Positions 11,551-23,806 are shown, numbered from the stretch's first letter. The stretch is 64,000 nucleotides of DNA from Lophium mytilinum (GCA_010093605.1 MU004199.1:503609-567608); one strand, 5' to 3'. The notes: generated by a model not told the origin, from the letters alone. Program-made: numbers and translations.

Positions 11551-13800
11551 CTACCCAACCAATCCCACCGCCCTCCCTACCGCCTCCTCCACCCCTCCCG
11601 CTTTTACCCCTTCCACCCTCTCCCCTCCACCCCGCGTCTGCCACGCATTCTCAACCACCTCAAGCGCCGCCTTAACAGCCCCATCCTCCCACTTCCCCAC
11701 CACAGTTACGTACTCGAAAAACACCTCCCACCGCGGCACATAATACCCCCCCACCAACCCACCCCAGCTCTTACTCGCATAATCCGCAATCTCCCCACCC
11801 GGCCCCCACCACGTGATCTGATTCCTCGCGTTATACTCAAAGAACGCCACCTCCGCGCTGTCATTACCCGCCGAGGCCTGCGCGGCCGCGAGCCAGGAGC
11901 TGAGCGAGAACTGGGGCAGGGTGGACAGGAGCGCGTCGAGGGTGTGCAGGACCGTCAGCATGTCGGCTTTTTTCTCGACGAGGGTGGCGTAGGCGGTGGA
12001 GCTGTTGGAGGCGTTGAAGGTGTGGTACGCGGTTATAGCGTCCGTATAGAGCGCGAGGAAGTGGTTCGCGAGGACTTGCCGGGTGATGTCGACCGCGTCG
12101 TGTTGGTAGGCTGGGTTTTCCCAGAGCGCGGGGAAGGCGTGGGAGGCGGCGAGGTAGTGTTTCCATGCGGCGACAAGCGTATCGGGAGCGTAGTTCAGCG
12201 TCGTGGGATGGTGGCCTACGCGGTTCGCGAGCCCGGTGATGTTGGGGGAGAGCTCGAGGATGGACTTGGGCACGGCGTTGGAGGTGAGGTTTGTGTTGTT
12301 GTATACGGTGGTGCGCAGGATGTCCCACGCGGTGTGAAGGTCCTGCGGGACGGCTTTCGGGCCGTAGCGAACCTGCGTCCAGGTCTTGAAGTAGGATGCT
12401 GTGGAGATGGGGGTGGAGTCCCAGGCTTGGGCGAGCAGGAGGTCGTACACGATTTCGTTGCCCTCCTGTCCCTCGGGCGTGAGGCCGAAGCCGATTGGGG
12501 GCGTTTCTGAGTGTAAAGAGGCGATGGCGTCGACGGTGATGTTCTCGACTTGGCCGTATAGCCCCATGTTGCCGCCGTAGTTGTGCAGCTGGCACCAGAT
12601 CCAGGGCTTACCGTAATAACCTTTTGTGCGCTGCCACTGCGGCTGGCTCTCGGAGAAGAGGTCGAGGACGAGCATGTCTTCGTCTTTTTCGACGCCGGAA
12701 AGGTAGGCTTCGATGCGTTCCTCGGTCCAGAAGTCTTTGTTACTGAAGAAGAGCCAGCCTTGCATGACCCAGACCGCACTGGGATCCGCGGCTTTGAGGG
12801 CTTTCCAGGTATTCAGCGTCGTGCTGTTGAGGTAGGCAAGGTCGCCGGATTGAGGATCATTCTCGTCGTACTGGTCTAGCGTCCAGAAACGAGTGATATT
12901 GCCGTAAGCCTCGACTTGCTTGTGGATGTAAAGCTCTTGCATTTTAGCGAAGAGAGGGTCAAAAGGCTCGAGGAACGTCACGTTGGTGTAGTCTGCGTCG
13001 AACCCTTCCCACGCGGAGCCGTTGATGACGGAAGCGTTGGGGTAGATTGCAGGGAAAGCCCGTGGTACGAAGCCAGTGAAGGCGGGGAGAATGGGGACCA
13101 TTCCTAGATCCGTCATGCGGACAAGGATCTTCTTCTGGAGCTCGAATTGGCTGGAGATCCAGGATGATGGCAGCTCACCGCCCCAGGAACCTTGGATGTT
13201 GCCGAAGCGGTTCCAGGCCTGGAATGCAGGACCGCTAAGGAACGACGTTATTTCAGTGTCGGAGAGGCCCATTTCTTGGAAAACTTCAACGAGGAGCTTC
13301 TCAGCGCCCACCCAAGCTAAGGGAAGGTTTATACCGCGCAAAGCCATCCAGTCGAGTTCAAGCTCCCAGTCTTCCCAGGTCCAGAAGGCGGAGGTGTACG
13401 AGAAAGTGACGGTGTTGAAGTGATACCGCCATGGAACGACGCTTGAGCCATGGATGGTGGTCTTAGGATGGGGGAGGTTTCTGGCAGCTTGTTCCAGACG
13501 ACTGCCAATGAACCAATGGATGTCGACGTAAGCGAAATCGGTAAGATATCGATGCAGGCCTGTAGCAAGTCCACTCAAAGAATTACCGGTGATTGCAATT
13601 GTGCCGTTTTGAGCAGTAGATATACTGTAAGTGTCATTGAGAAGGCGGGTATCATGTCCTCCAAACCGATAGCCATCATCTAGAGCGAAAGAAAAGTCAT
13701 TTTCATGGCCTGGTAGTCGCCGCTCGACTAAATCGTAAAGTCCTTTGGTAGAAAGCGCGGCTACGGTCCCGACCCATAGAAGAAGTGCGCGGAAAATCAT
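11551..13800 (-). CDS. Alpha-N-acetylglucosaminidase, GH89 family
   Basis: Secreted or vacuolar glycosidase that removes terminal alpha-linked N-acetylglucosamine; human NAGLU is the reference member. A single exon gives 749 residues. An N-terminal signal peptide (MIFRALLLWVGTVAALS) is followed by many NxS/T sites. Hallmarks include the Trp-rich WEDWELELDWMALRGINLPL block, MVPILPAFTGFVP, AVWVMQGWLFFS, LVLDLFSESQPQW and WIWCQLHNYGGNMGLYG. By analogy with NAGLU the catalytic pair should be Glu313 (YDENDP) and Glu449 (EGNEIVYDL). Length and domain order match full family members. Fungal substrates are uncertain; GlcNAc-containing glycans are an inference. Coding-strand composition is C-rich in the middle and G-rich at the 3' end. 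Confidence 0.93.
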   Translation of the reverse strand: MIFRALLLWVGTVAALSTKGLYDLVERRLPGHENDFSFALDDGYRFGGHDTRLLNDTYSISTAQNGTIAITGNSLSGLATGLHRYLTDFAYVDIHWFIGSRLEQAARNLPHPKTTIHGSSVVPWRYHFNTVTFSYTSAFWTWEDWELELDWMALRGINLPLAWVGAEKLLVEVFQEMGLSDTEITSFLSGPAFQAWNRFGNIQGSWGGELPSSWISSQFELQKKILVRMTDLGMVPILPAFTGFVPRAFPAIYPNASVINGSAWEGFDADYTNVTFLEPFDPLFAKMQELYIHKQVEAYGNITRFWTLDQYDENDPQSGDLAYLNSTTLNTWKALKAADPSAVWVMQGWLFFSNKDFWTEERIEAYLSGVEKDEDMLVLDLFSESQPQWQRTKGYYGKPWIWCQLHNYGGNMGLYGQVENITVDAIASLHSETPPIGFGLTPEGQEGNEIVYDLLLAQAWDSTPISTASYFKTWTQVRYGPKAVPQDLHTAWDILRTTVYNNTNLTSNAVPKSILELSPNITGLANRVGHHPTTLNYAPDTLVAAWKHYLAASHAFPALWENPAYQHDAVDITRQVLANHFLALYTDAITAYHTFNASNSSTAYATLVEKKADMLTVLHTLDALLSTLPQFSLSSWLAAAQASAGNDSAEVAFFEYNARNQITWWGPGGEIADYASKSWGGLVGGYYVPRWEVFFEYVTVVGKWEDGAVKAALEVVENAWQTRGGGERVEGVKAGGVEEAVGRAVGLVG

Positions 13801-15939
13801 TTTGACCCTTGAATGCTCGAAATCAAATCAACAAGACGAGAAAGAGAAAATAACTGGTATATTAGTCTTAGAGAGGTTGTAAGCTGGTGTTGCAGTGTTC
13901 CTGTAGATAGGCGGGTTGCAGGGCCAAGGACTGTACCTTGTTTAGCAGCGTAACGGTACCAATCAGTTGCGGGGTTGGGTGCAGATCCTGGATCCTACAA
14001 GCTTGGAAACGTGATGAGGTCATTGGCTCTCGGTGTATCATTTTGAAGATAACTGTCTTTGCGACTCAAAAGTGCATAGATGCCCAAATCTGCTTATTAG
14101 TATAACGAAAATATGCGTAATGGCTCGCTAGGAGTATGTCGCGGGTAGTTGTCAGGTCGTGCTACCTTTTTACGTCTGTACCGTATTCCTAGGGAATCCT
14201 TTGACCCAATGACTGACGCTCGATGTTATCGATAAGGATGCAACTAATAGAGACATTGAGTGAAGAGAAACGCTGCATTTTTCGTTCACGTTTTCTCCTG
14301 TGTACAGCTCAGTACGGGCTCTAAAACCCTGGCCCGAGCGTTGTTCACCCACGGACTGAGGGATCCCCACAATTCGATTTAGTTGCTTAATCTTTGGCAA
14401 TCATTATTTTGACCCAGTATCAGAACCCGAAAGCGTGTTCGCCGTCGTGAGGGGGTCACCTATGACTTGTCATACTTTTCAACTTTCGATTTTGGAACCT
14501 GGCAAAGTCCACCCAGCACTTCAAGACGGGTCTACTCGGGGTAAACTCCGAGGTTTGTTGATCTGACCCTTTAACGAACCTATCGCGGTGCAGAATATCA
14601 AAGCGAGATTGATGCCTGGCCAGGTACCAGGGGAGTGTCAAGAAACCGCATCTTGGGATGAGGCAAGGCACATGGGTTTCTGAAAACCCATGGAGCTTCG
14701 AAAGTGGTGGAGCAGTGACACATGAAAGTAAGAGAAAGGTCTGAAAGACAAGATGGAGCCCAACTGGCCGATGCTAGACGGTTATAGGAGCAAGCCGAGA
14801 TCGAGATGGTGACAGGAGACAGTGGCCTCATGAATGCATAAAGTGATGAATACTGTACCGGATAGAATGATAGGCGCAGACTAGGAAGCCATATTGAGCA
14901 ATCCTCACACTCCAGGCTTCCGGTGGTCCCATACCGGCAGATCTATTGATTGACTTGACTGTACTTTCACCTTGATACTCTGTCAAGTCAAGGCGGCGGC
15001 AGCTTCTTAACCCGCAGGTCGGATCGGCTCTGATGGGGTTCGCAAAGGTGATAACACAAGCTTTATCGCTGCAGCTCGACCGGGTGCCGCTATTGTAGGC
15101 CCGCAGCTGTCCTTTGTCGTCGCCTCGGTCCGCCGGCGGGCGGTGGTGGTCCGGTGGCTGAAGCTGCCCAACACCTCCTCCGTCGCGGCCGTCCTGATCC
15201 GGCGTCGAGTGCATTAGGCCCAATGCTGGAGAGAGAGATGGAGCAGCAACTGGCGGAGGCCGTCCGATCCCATCGGCGTATGGCTCTCAGATCGGGAGCG
15301 GCGTCTGTTGTCAGTAACCCGCGAGTAGCCCGCGTCGCTGTCCCGTGGTGTTGAGCTGTGCTGGTCTGGGAATTGGCGCCTCTTTATGACAATTGAAGGA
15401 TTCATACCCCTCGGCAAGCTCCACGAGCCCCTCGAATTCACCCGCCTGGCCGTGCTGGGCGATCCCGACTCCCTGTCCTCGTCAACTCTAGCATCGTAGC
15501 TTTCGCAGCCATCGCAGCCATCACGGTCCAGACCTTTGCACCTCAATATCGCTGCATCCGCTGCTGCCTCGACGCGGGCACAAGTCCCATTTATCTCCCT
15601 CCCGCCAGCCCGCCTTGTCTCACTGCCGAGTGGCCCTTCTGCGCTGGCTGCGGGCCGGCTAAAGTCGCCCTCCAGCCCGCATCCACTCCCGGAAATTTGG
15701 GAAGAGACACGCTCTTCCAGTCACGAGTCGCCGGCGCGCTGCCGACAAGAATGTGGATGCGCGTGCGGACCGACGACACACGCCCAACTCACCCTCCTAA
15801 ACAGACAACACGCCCGCCTTTCACCGCTGCGGATGGCCCTTCACCGCAGTCTTCTCCGCCCTCCTCAACGTCCTATCCTAGAGCCCATGCTTTGTGACCG
15901 CCCTCAACGACCCCCAAGCTAGGTCACTACCATATCCCA
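13801..15939. other. Long intergenic region upstream of GH89 and cyclin genes
   Basis: About 2.1 kb between divergent genes. The stretch 15100-15930 is GC-rich and probably holds the cyclin promoter and a long 5' leader; cyclin genes often have such leaders. Short frames occur on both strands, but none shows a family signature or splice-supported continuity. No inverted or tandem repeat was recognised. Confidence 0.5.
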
Positions 15940-16893
15940 ATGGCTTCCTCAGATTCGACCACCTCCGCTGGCTCCCCGCCGACCGATGCCAGCTACAACC
16001 CTCCCTCCCCGCCAAACCCCTCCGCGGACCAAGGCGTCATACCTCACATTCACTCCCCCAACAAAGATGCTCCCTCGCCGCCCGCCGACGGTGCCTGGAG
16101 TGTCTCGGACATTTCTCCGGAGACGGCCATGAAGATGCTGTGGCGGTCTGTCAATGCCTTGGCGAATGCAACTGGCGATGTCCCTCCAACTCCCCCCATC
16201 AGTCGTCCGGGGACGCCTGGTGGATTCCACCGAGGCAGCCTGAAAGAGAACTTCCGCCATCACCACAGACGCACCTCCTCCCGCCCCGCTACCCCAGTGC
16301 CGTCGGACGATCTCAAAGGGCCCAGGTTCAAGAATGTCGAGCTTGGAAGCCCAGAGGCCTCGATGGCTGAGCCCTCGGCCGCAGACGTTGGAGCGAATGC
16401 GGAGCCCTACCATGTGCAGCAAGAGGCCATTGCCCGCAAGTTCTTCTCGAGACGAGCTCCTGGAGTCACCCTCGAAGAGTACCTCAATCGCCTCCAGCGG
16501 TACTGTCCAATGTCGGCCGCTGTCTACCTCGCTGCCGGTACCTACATTCACAAGCTCGCAGTGGAGGACAGGCTAGTCATTATAACGGGCAGGACAGTGC
16601 ATCGGCTCGTGCTTGGGAGTCTGCGTGTTGCTATGAAGGCCCTCGAGGACTTGAGATACCCTCAGAAACGGTTTGCGGGGGTGGGCGGGGTCAGCGAGAA
16701 CGAGCTCAAGGCCCTCGAGATCAGCATTTGCTACTTGATCGACTTCGACCTCCAGGTCACGGAGAAGTCGCTTTACGAGAGGACAATGCTGTTCCAGCGG
16801 GCTGCGGCAGCTGCCAGCGTATGCTCAAAGCTCCCGGACTCATTCCAACTCCAGCCACGCATCCCTCTGCGGGCGAGAAACAGCAATGGGTAG
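15940..16893 (+). CDS. Pho80-like cyclin (Pho85-type CDK partner)
   Basis: Single exon, 317 residues. The first 160 residues are Ser/Pro/Thr-rich and probably disordered, with several SP/TP sites. The cyclin box, about 165-285, carries the hallmarks of the Pho80/Pcl group: CPMSAAVYLAAGTYIHKLAV, a VHRLVLGSLRVAMKALEDL helix, KRFAGVGGVSENELKALE and the closing YLIDFDLQV. Such cyclins bind a Pho85-like CDK and set phosphate, glycogen or polarity responses; which of these applies cannot be read here. The start lies in a good context (CCCAATGGC), and the upstream frame closes before it. Confidence 0.88.
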   Translation: MASSDSTTSAGSPPTDASYNPPSPPNPSADQGVIPHIHSPNKDAPSPPADGAWSVSDISPETAMKMLWRSVNALANATGDVPPTPPISRPGTPGGFHRGSLKENFRHHHRRTSSRPATPVPSDDLKGPRFKNVELGSPEASMAEPSAADVGANAEPYHVQQEAIARKFFSRRAPGVTLEEYLNRLQRYCPMSAAVYLAAGTYIHKLAVEDRLVIITGRTVHRLVLGSLRVAMKALEDLRYPQKRFAGVGGVSENELKALEISICYLIDFDLQVTEKSLYERTMLFQRAAAAASVCSKLPDSFQLQPRIPLRARNSNG

Positions 16894-17579
16894 ACGTGGC
16901 CTCTTTCTCGATTACCGCAATACCTTCATTAACATTCATTTGCGCATGTGGTCCCCGGCGGCGAGAATCAAGGCGTTTGGTTCTTGGAGACTGGCGACTA
17001 CCCCTGGCGTTTTGTCCATTTTTGTTGGATCGGGAAAAATACCGGCACTTATCAGCCTTTCGGCTTCTCGGCCTATTCCTTTCGTGCGGAGCAGCCTTCG
17101 CCATAATTGTACATTACTCGACAACCGTGATTTGTATATAGTTAACAGATCTGAGAACGCTCCTGAAGCATGCTCTATTCACCTACCGATACTACACTCC
17201 ACCCACAGACTACTTACTCTATGTAATGCATGGCGTGTCACTGTGCTGTTCTAGATCTTTGCTCAAGTGACCTAACCTTCCCAATATTCCACTACTTCAC
17301 GCCAAAGACCCCGTGATGGAACCTTAGCTATTTATATCCTAGCTAATCGGGAGGCAACCGCCACACAGACGCTAATGCCGGATGCGCGTCGGGGCCGGAT
17401 GAACAAAGTTCCTTGCGCCAAGGCCGCTGGGAACGTGGAATCCAAGTTCGACGACAACTGAAACACCATCTCATCGCTCACCACCACGCTCGTTACTGCG
17501 AAACGCCTGAGTCAACGCGCTCATCTCGAACGAAAGATACGAACCACCCGACCCCTTCCTGCCGCACATTCACGTCGCC
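16894..17579. other. Intergenic between cyclin and KRE9-like genes
   Basis: About 690 bp holding the cyclin 3' UTR and the promoter of the downstream KRE9-like gene. No repeat or additional gene seen. Confidence 0.55.
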
Positions 17580-18573
17580 ATGCAATTCCGGCTACTCGCT
17601 CTTCTGGCGGCGCTTGCCCCCTTCGCTCTCGCCGACGTCCAGTTCACCGTTCCGAAAGCTGGCGGGTCCATGCCTGGAGGAGCTATAACGGTGGAATGGA
17701 AGGAATCCGGCAATTCACCGTCGCTCACAGATCTCAAGAGCTACCAGCTTTTCCTTTGCGCGGGAGGAAACGATGATGCCACGATTGTAAGGATAGCAGG
17801 ATGAATGCGGACAAGAGAACGCTGGACTAACAGAATCTCTACCCTAGTTACAACTCACCGCTATCACCACCTCGGGGACGTTCACGGCTGGAAACAAGGC
17901 GATTGGGACGATCGGAATCGGCGTTGGAGCCAGTACTATCAAGAACGCCTAGTACGTCTCACTACCCCTCGATATGGACCCTGAGAAACCTTGCATATGC
18001 CCTTCGAACTTCGAGTTACTGACCATACGACCAGCTTCTTCAAGATGATCTCCGTCGCCACCGAAGGAGGACAGGTGATCAACTACTCCGACCGATTCTC
18101 CCTCACTGGCATGACAGGCACCTTCCCAGACGCCTATGCCGCCGCCGCCAAAGCCGTGACTGGAACCGATGGTCCGCCTACCGTCAACCAAGTCGCAGAT
18201 GGTGCCAATCCCGCCCAGCCAGTCGATCCTTCCGCGTACAATGTCCCCTATACTCTGCAGACTGGCCTGACCAAGTTTGCACCCATGCAGCCGGTTCCTC
18301 CCACCAAGATTACGAAGAAGAACGCCTCGCCGCAGTACCCTACTAGTGCTGTGACTTTTGCAAAGACGTTCCTGCCTACCCCGAAGCAGGTCACGACACA
18401 GACCATGAGCCAAACGTTTAGCGTGAAGAGCATGGAGAACTCGGTATGTTTCAGATACCCTGTCGAACGTTTTCCATTCGGAAGAGAGGCTAACATCATC
18501 ACCATCACAGGCACCCGCTGCGCCCATGCCCTCAGACGACATGGCCAAGTTCCTCCGACGATGGAAGGACTAA
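17580..18573 (+). CDS. KRE9/KNH1-family cell-wall beta-1,6-glucan protein
   Basis: Secretory-pathway protein needed for beta-1,6-glucan assembly in yeast. Four exons (17580-17786, 17848-17951, 18035-18443, 18511-18573) give 260 residues, typical for the family. Residues 1-18 are a signal peptide ending FALA. The N-terminal KRE9/KNH domain follows (VQFTVPKAGGSMPGGAITVE, paired with YQLFLCAGG). The C-terminal KRE9 domain is recognised by YTLQTGLTKFAPMQPVPPTK and a TFAKTFLPTPKQVTTQT stretch. The C-terminus is short and basic (KFLRRWKD) with no GPI signal. The next plus-strand gene is a chitin synthase about 0.9 kb downstream, so two wall-synthesis genes are neighbours. Confidence 0.9.
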
Positions 18574-19453
18574 GCGTCTGTTTTATACTTCATTCCGCAT
18601 CCTTTCCACGGCTAGCTCTGATGTCCGCATTTGTATCTGCAATCATTGACAGGGGACATATTTCATCGATTTCATACCTTCTGGGGGCTTGGCAGTGGCA
18701 ATGGGCTCCACTTGCCATTGGCGCAGGCGTCTATGACGGCTTTCTGGGTGGCATCATGGTGATCGATCGGGCAGTTAGAATCCCTGGATATAAGGGACGG
18801 CGTATTTTAGCGTATGTTTAACTTATGTAGAGGAGTATTGAATATGACTGGTTTAATGGCACTCTCTTTCTTTGATGGTCGTGAGTTTGCCTTATGTGTT
18901 GTTGGGATGTGGCGTGTCGATAGCTGAAGCTGCCTCTCGCACTGCCAACTTCAGCGGTTGACTGAGATCGCTAAACCCTCACCTAAACCTCACCCTAGTT
19001 TGTTTACTGACGGTCACGTGGTATCACTCTCGCGAATTAAGATAGTTCCCCTGAGATGATGCAGCGGTATAGCAAGGACGCTCCAGGCTTCTAATCATTT
19101 TAACAACCTTTCAACCTCTCGGAGGGCCTCCAAACAACTGCGCGGCTCCGAAGGCTGAGCATGCAGGGGTGAATGTCTCAGGCCGTTTCGTGGTCTGTGC
19201 GGCTCGTTGCCCGTCGCGACTTCCGCAACTAACTAAACACCAACCGAGAGCTCCGCCAGCCAGCTGCAGCTACATACAGTTCGCGCGCATCCCCACCGCA
19301 AAGACATTGTCTTTCTATCGTTCCCAGCGTGCATACTTACTGTACTCGATATTCGGGATTTACCTTCTCTTCGTTGACAAACATTCCGCGCAATCCACAG
19401 TATCGACCAGCCCCCTTCCGCCCCGTCCTCCGCCCATCGTGGCACCAGTCGCA
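18574..19453. other. Intergenic: chitin synthase promoter and leader
   Basis: About 880 bp. The chitin synthase frame stays open upstream of the chosen ATG to 19169, but that extension lacks conserved sequence and is treated as leader. A palindromic TCACGTGG-type core sits near 19013. No separate gene. Confidence 0.5.
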
Positions 19454-22400
19454 ATGTCGAGGCCATACACACCAAGTGGCAATGCGCCTCCGAGCTATGG
19501 AGAACCCCCATCGTATCATTCGAATGAAGACGAGGATTCAACTACACCTACACACCAGCACAGTGGAGGCGCGACTATGCGTTTGTTGACACACGCAGAG
19601 GAAAGCGGATACAGATCGTATGTGACTTCAGATTCTTCTCTCGAGGACCCCGTTCCTTCTGCCAATACATCTCTACTCTCCGAGTTTCCTAGTATTGTAG
19701 CGCAGGTTGGCGATCGTACGGTACCATCCGGGGAGGCGGGTAAACAAGCTGCAGCTGAAGCCGCAATTGTTGACCTCCTCCGTGAGGCGTCCTCGTCACT
19801 TACCCAACCGGTAGCAAAACCACAAAGAATCAAGAGGAAGTCTCTCAAGGACCGTTTCAGACACCGTTTCTCTCCTAAACCCCCAAGCAGTCCTGTAGAC
19901 TCATTAGATAAACACAGTCCAAGTCGCTTGACGCGCTCATACCACCCCTCCACATCTTCACTACATTCGCGGGCGCCTTCTGTCGTCGACAGCGCGCCAG
20001 AGATACCACCACCTCAGTCTGAGGTTCCGCCTTACATTCCTTACCGAGCGGCGTCGCCTGCGAGGTCCCAAGCGCGGTCGTGGAGTCCATCGAGATCTTC
20101 GGCTGACTGGCCGCGGCCTCCTGCTTCGACCGTGTCATACGAGCCGGTGGATATCAATGGGAGCCCAAGACCTGGAACACCTTCGTCGAGGTATGGTAGT
20201 CCGAAGCGGCCACTACCTCCGGCACCTCTTTTCGCCGGTGGACGTCCTGTGTCAAGAGACTCCAACTTGACCTCTGCGCAATCCGCATCCATTCCTATTG
20301 ACGATGACGATGTCTTTGCCGACCCTCCTCGCGACCTTCCGGATCTTACCCATCGCGATTCATTCGCGTCGCAATCCACTTTTACGGAGGAGTTCACTGT
20401 TACCGATGAAAAGTCAGATCACTACGGACCAGCTCCAGAAGGTGCACAAGCCAGGCGTGGTGCTAGACATGCACAAATGGCGAAGAAGGAAGTCCGCCTC
20501 ATCAACGGTGAGCTGATTCTAGAGTGCAAGATCCCGACCATTCTCTACAGCTTTCTGCCACGACGGGACGATGTCGAGTTCACCCATATGCGATACACGG
20601 CCGTTACCTGCGATCCTGATGATTTTGTAACCCGTGGATACAAGTTACGACAAAACATTGACTCTCGTGAAACGGAGCTGTTCATTTGTATTACCATGTA
20701 CAATGAGAACGAAATCGATTTCACGCGGACAATGCATGGTGTCATGCGCAACATTTCCCATTTCTGCTCACGTACGAAGTCGCGAACCTGGGGCAAAGAC
20801 GGCTGGCAGAAGATTGTGGTGTGCATCATTTCCGATGGTCGTCAGAAGGTTCACCCTCGAACTTTAGATGCATTAGCCGCCATGGGATGCTACCAGGATG
20901 GTATCGCCAAGAACAACGTCAACCAGAGAGCGGTGACGGGCCATGTTTACGAATACACTACCCAAGTCTCGTTAGATTCCGATTTGAAGTTCAAAGGGGC
21001 TGAGAAGGGTATTGTACCGTGCCAAATGATATTCTGTTTGAAGGAAAAGAATGAGAAGAAGCTCAACTCGCATCGGTGGTTCTTCAACGCATTCGGTCGC
21101 GCGCTGAACCCGAATGTCTGCATCTTGCTTGATGTAGGCACGAAGCCAGGACCAAAGGCTCTCTACCATCTTTGGAAGGCTTTCGATAACGACTCCAACG
21201 TTGCCGGTGCGGCCGGTGAGATCAAGGCTGGTAAAGGCAAGGGATGGCTAGGTTTGTTGAACCCGCTTGTCGCTTCTCAGAACTTCGAATATAAAATGTC
21301 GAACATCCTGGACAAGCCGCTGGAGTCAGTGTTCGGCTACATAACGGTGCTTCCTGGTGCGCTGTCGGCGTACCGATATCACGCGCTGCAGAATGATCAC
21401 ACTGGTCATGGCCCACTCAGCCAGTATTTCAAGGGTGAGACATTGCATGGTCAAGATGCCGACGTCTTTACTGCGAACATGTACCTCGCCGAAGATCGTA
21501 TTCTGTGTTGGGAATTGGTCGCGAAGAGGAGTGAGCGGTGGGTGTTGAAGTATGTAAAGAGTGCTACGGGAGAGACCGATGTGCCAGGTGAGTCATGAAC
21601 CCATCTTCCTACCAGTGTTTCGCGAGTTTGATTGCTGACCTCATCTTAGACACCGTTCCAGAATTCATCTCCCAGCGTCGTCGTTGGCTGAACGGTGCTT
21701 TCTTCGCCGCTGTGTACTCACTTCTCCACTTCCGACAAGTCTGGAGTACGGACCACACCCTTTGGCGCAAGATTCTTCTCCACATTGAATTCATCTACCA
21801 ATTCGTCTCACTCCTCTTCACATACTTCTCCCTCGCCAACTTCTACCTCACCTTCTACTTCATCGCTGGCTCCCTTGCAGACCCCAAACTAGACCCCTTC
21901 GGCCATTCCATCGGCAAATACATCTTCGGCGTCCTCCGTTACACAACCGTCCTCCTCATTTGCATGCAGTTCATCCTTTCCATGGGCAACCGTCCGCAAG
22001 GTGCTAAGAAGATGTTCATGTCCTCGATGATCGTCTACTGCTTAATCATGGCCTACACGACCTTCGCCTCCATCTACATCGTCGTCGTGCAGCTCAAAGA
22101 CCCCAAATCCGTCAAAACCCTCGGCAACAACGTCTTCACCAACCTCATCGTCTCGACCGCCACGACAATCGGACTGTACTTCCTCATGAGCTTCTTATAC
22201 CTGGATCCTTGGCACATGTTCACCTCGTCCGCGCAGTACTTCGCCCTCCTCCCCAGCTACATCTGCACGCTGCAGGTCTACGCCTTCTGCAACGCCCACG
22301 ACGTCACCTGGGGCACGAAGGGCGACAACGTGCAAATGACGGACTTGGGCTCCGCACGCGGCAAATCCGGCGGCAATATCGTCGAGCTCGAGATGCCGTC

Positions 22401-22884
22401 GGAGCAGCTCGATATCGACTCCGGCTACGACGAGGCGCTGCGCAACCTCCGCGACCGAATTGAGGTCCCCGTCCCCGGCATCTCGGAGTCGCAGGCGCAG
22501 GAGGACTACTACCACGCTGTGCGCACGTACATGGTCGTTGTGTGGATGATCTGTAATGCGGTGCTGGCGATGAGCGTGTCGGAAGCGTATTCGGGCACGA
22601 CGGTTAAGAATAACTTTTATTTGAAGTTCATCCTGTGGTCTGTCGCTGGTCTCGCGTTCTTCCGAGCGGTGGGGTCGAGTACATTCGGTATCATCAATAT
22701 CATTCACAGTGTGATGGAGGGACGTCTTAAGTGGGGCGATAGGATGAAGGGGAAGACTGGCCTCGGTGGTGGACGGAGGAAGTGGGGAGGTTCGGGGGGG
22801 AGTTGGTGGAGTGGGAGTTGGGTGGGGAGCAAGTTGAGTAGTTTGGCGCCGAGTAGTATTGGGAGCTCGCTTGGGAAGAAGTGA
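19454..22884 (+). CDS. Chitin synthase, class III (ChsB-like)
   Basis: Plasma-membrane glycosyltransferase (GT2) that polymerises UDP-GlcNAc into chitin. Two exons (19454-21587 and 21650-22884; 62-nt intron, phase 1) give 1122 residues, longer than the roughly 900 usual for class III because of a Ser/Pro-rich N-terminus of about 350 residues. Conserved landmarks are [20 protein letters not shown], the [20 protein letters not shown] region, LAEDR (EDR at 680-682) and QRRRW at 720-724, followed by a cluster of membrane spans and a Gly/Ser/Trp-rich tail. [20 protein letters not shown] near the C-terminus points to class III rather than I or II. Starting at 19169 would add 95 residues without recognised similarity. 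Class III enzymes support hyphal tip growth in moulds. Confidence 0.92.
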
Positions 22885-23806
22885 GACTTATGGTGAATGG
22901 GAGAGGAGTGTTTAATGTGCGGGAGGCGTTCTGGGATTGGGAAATGATGGATGAAGGTGGTGTTGTATGATATCCCGGTAAGAGGTTACGACTCTTGGGG
23001 TTTTTTGTCTGCTGGGGTTTGGGTAATGGCGTATGGTATTGGTACTGGTACTTTTCTGCCCGTCTCTGTGGCAGGGCCTGTTAGATACAGCGGAAAGCTA
23101 GAAGTCTTTGCATACTCCTTTGCCATTGCTTGGGGTTATGCGATGAGGTTTTATATGTCTAGGCGCACTAAGGGGTTCTAGGCAGTGCAGATTAGACGAC
23201 GCCCTGGCGAGCTGGGTACGAACTACCTACCGAGGCCGCCCCTCTCAGTAGTTGTTGGAGTATGTAATGGCGCTTGTTTTCCGGTCTCGCTAATCTTAGG
23301 CCAGGCGTGCTTCTTTGCATGTACCTCTTTATAGTTGTCTTAAGGATACTACTTCTTGGTCGTTTAGTGTGTAAGTGTATCGAGATTATGTTTCGCCCGC
23401 CCGACAAAGTAAGTACAGTACTAGGTGGTAAGTTTGGACACACGGATATCGCACTCCTTGGGCTCCACCCTGGCTCACTTGACACCAGTGTAAGGGCTGC
23501 CTTGGCTAGTTATTAGCTTCCTTAAAAGATAGTCTGATTTCCACTGCATTGGCCTTTTCGTCGTACTGCGATATTTGACAACCAATTGAGGTACCTCGAA
23601 CAGTTGTAAGAGGTGCCTAAACCCATGTCTTGGTAATGTACAAACTCTCGCTCAGGTCCATCAATTGTCTACTAGCTTGCTGAAGCGAAGAAGGGAAACA
23701 TTAAGCCTTCTCATAGTACATCTGATGCTACCTACTGTCCTGAAGCTAAGCTTAGATCATGGTACACTTATGTCCACATAGTGACCCCGAAGCTCGACGC
23801 CTCCAG
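22885..23806. other. Intergenic downstream of chitin synthase, with repeat relic
   Basis: About 900 bp. It holds the chitin synthase 3' UTR and a family B repeat copy (23409-23640). No intact gene. Confidence 0.55.
23409..23640 (+). repeat. Dispersed degenerate repeat, family B copy 1
   Basis: Shares scattered matching blocks with 34035-34255 in the same orientation, for example ACAGTACT, ATATCGCACTCCTTG/ATATCACACTCCTTG, TGATTTCCACTG and GCCTAAACCCATGTCTTGGTA. Also related to 53171-53243 and 58001-58135 on the other strand. Differences are mostly C/T and G/A changes, so RIP-type mutation is possible. Confidence 0.65.

Noticed and set aside
11864-12510. Long alternative frames on both strands within the GH89 gene
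   Set aside because: Arg/His/Pro- or Val/Gly-rich shadow frames of a GC-rich gene with a clear 749-residue GH89 product.
19169-19453. 95-residue N-terminal extension of chitin synthase
   Set aside because: In frame but not similar to known class III N-termini; contains a Cys/Arg-rich stretch and lies in probable leader. The ATG at 19454 is preferred, though transcript data could reverse this.
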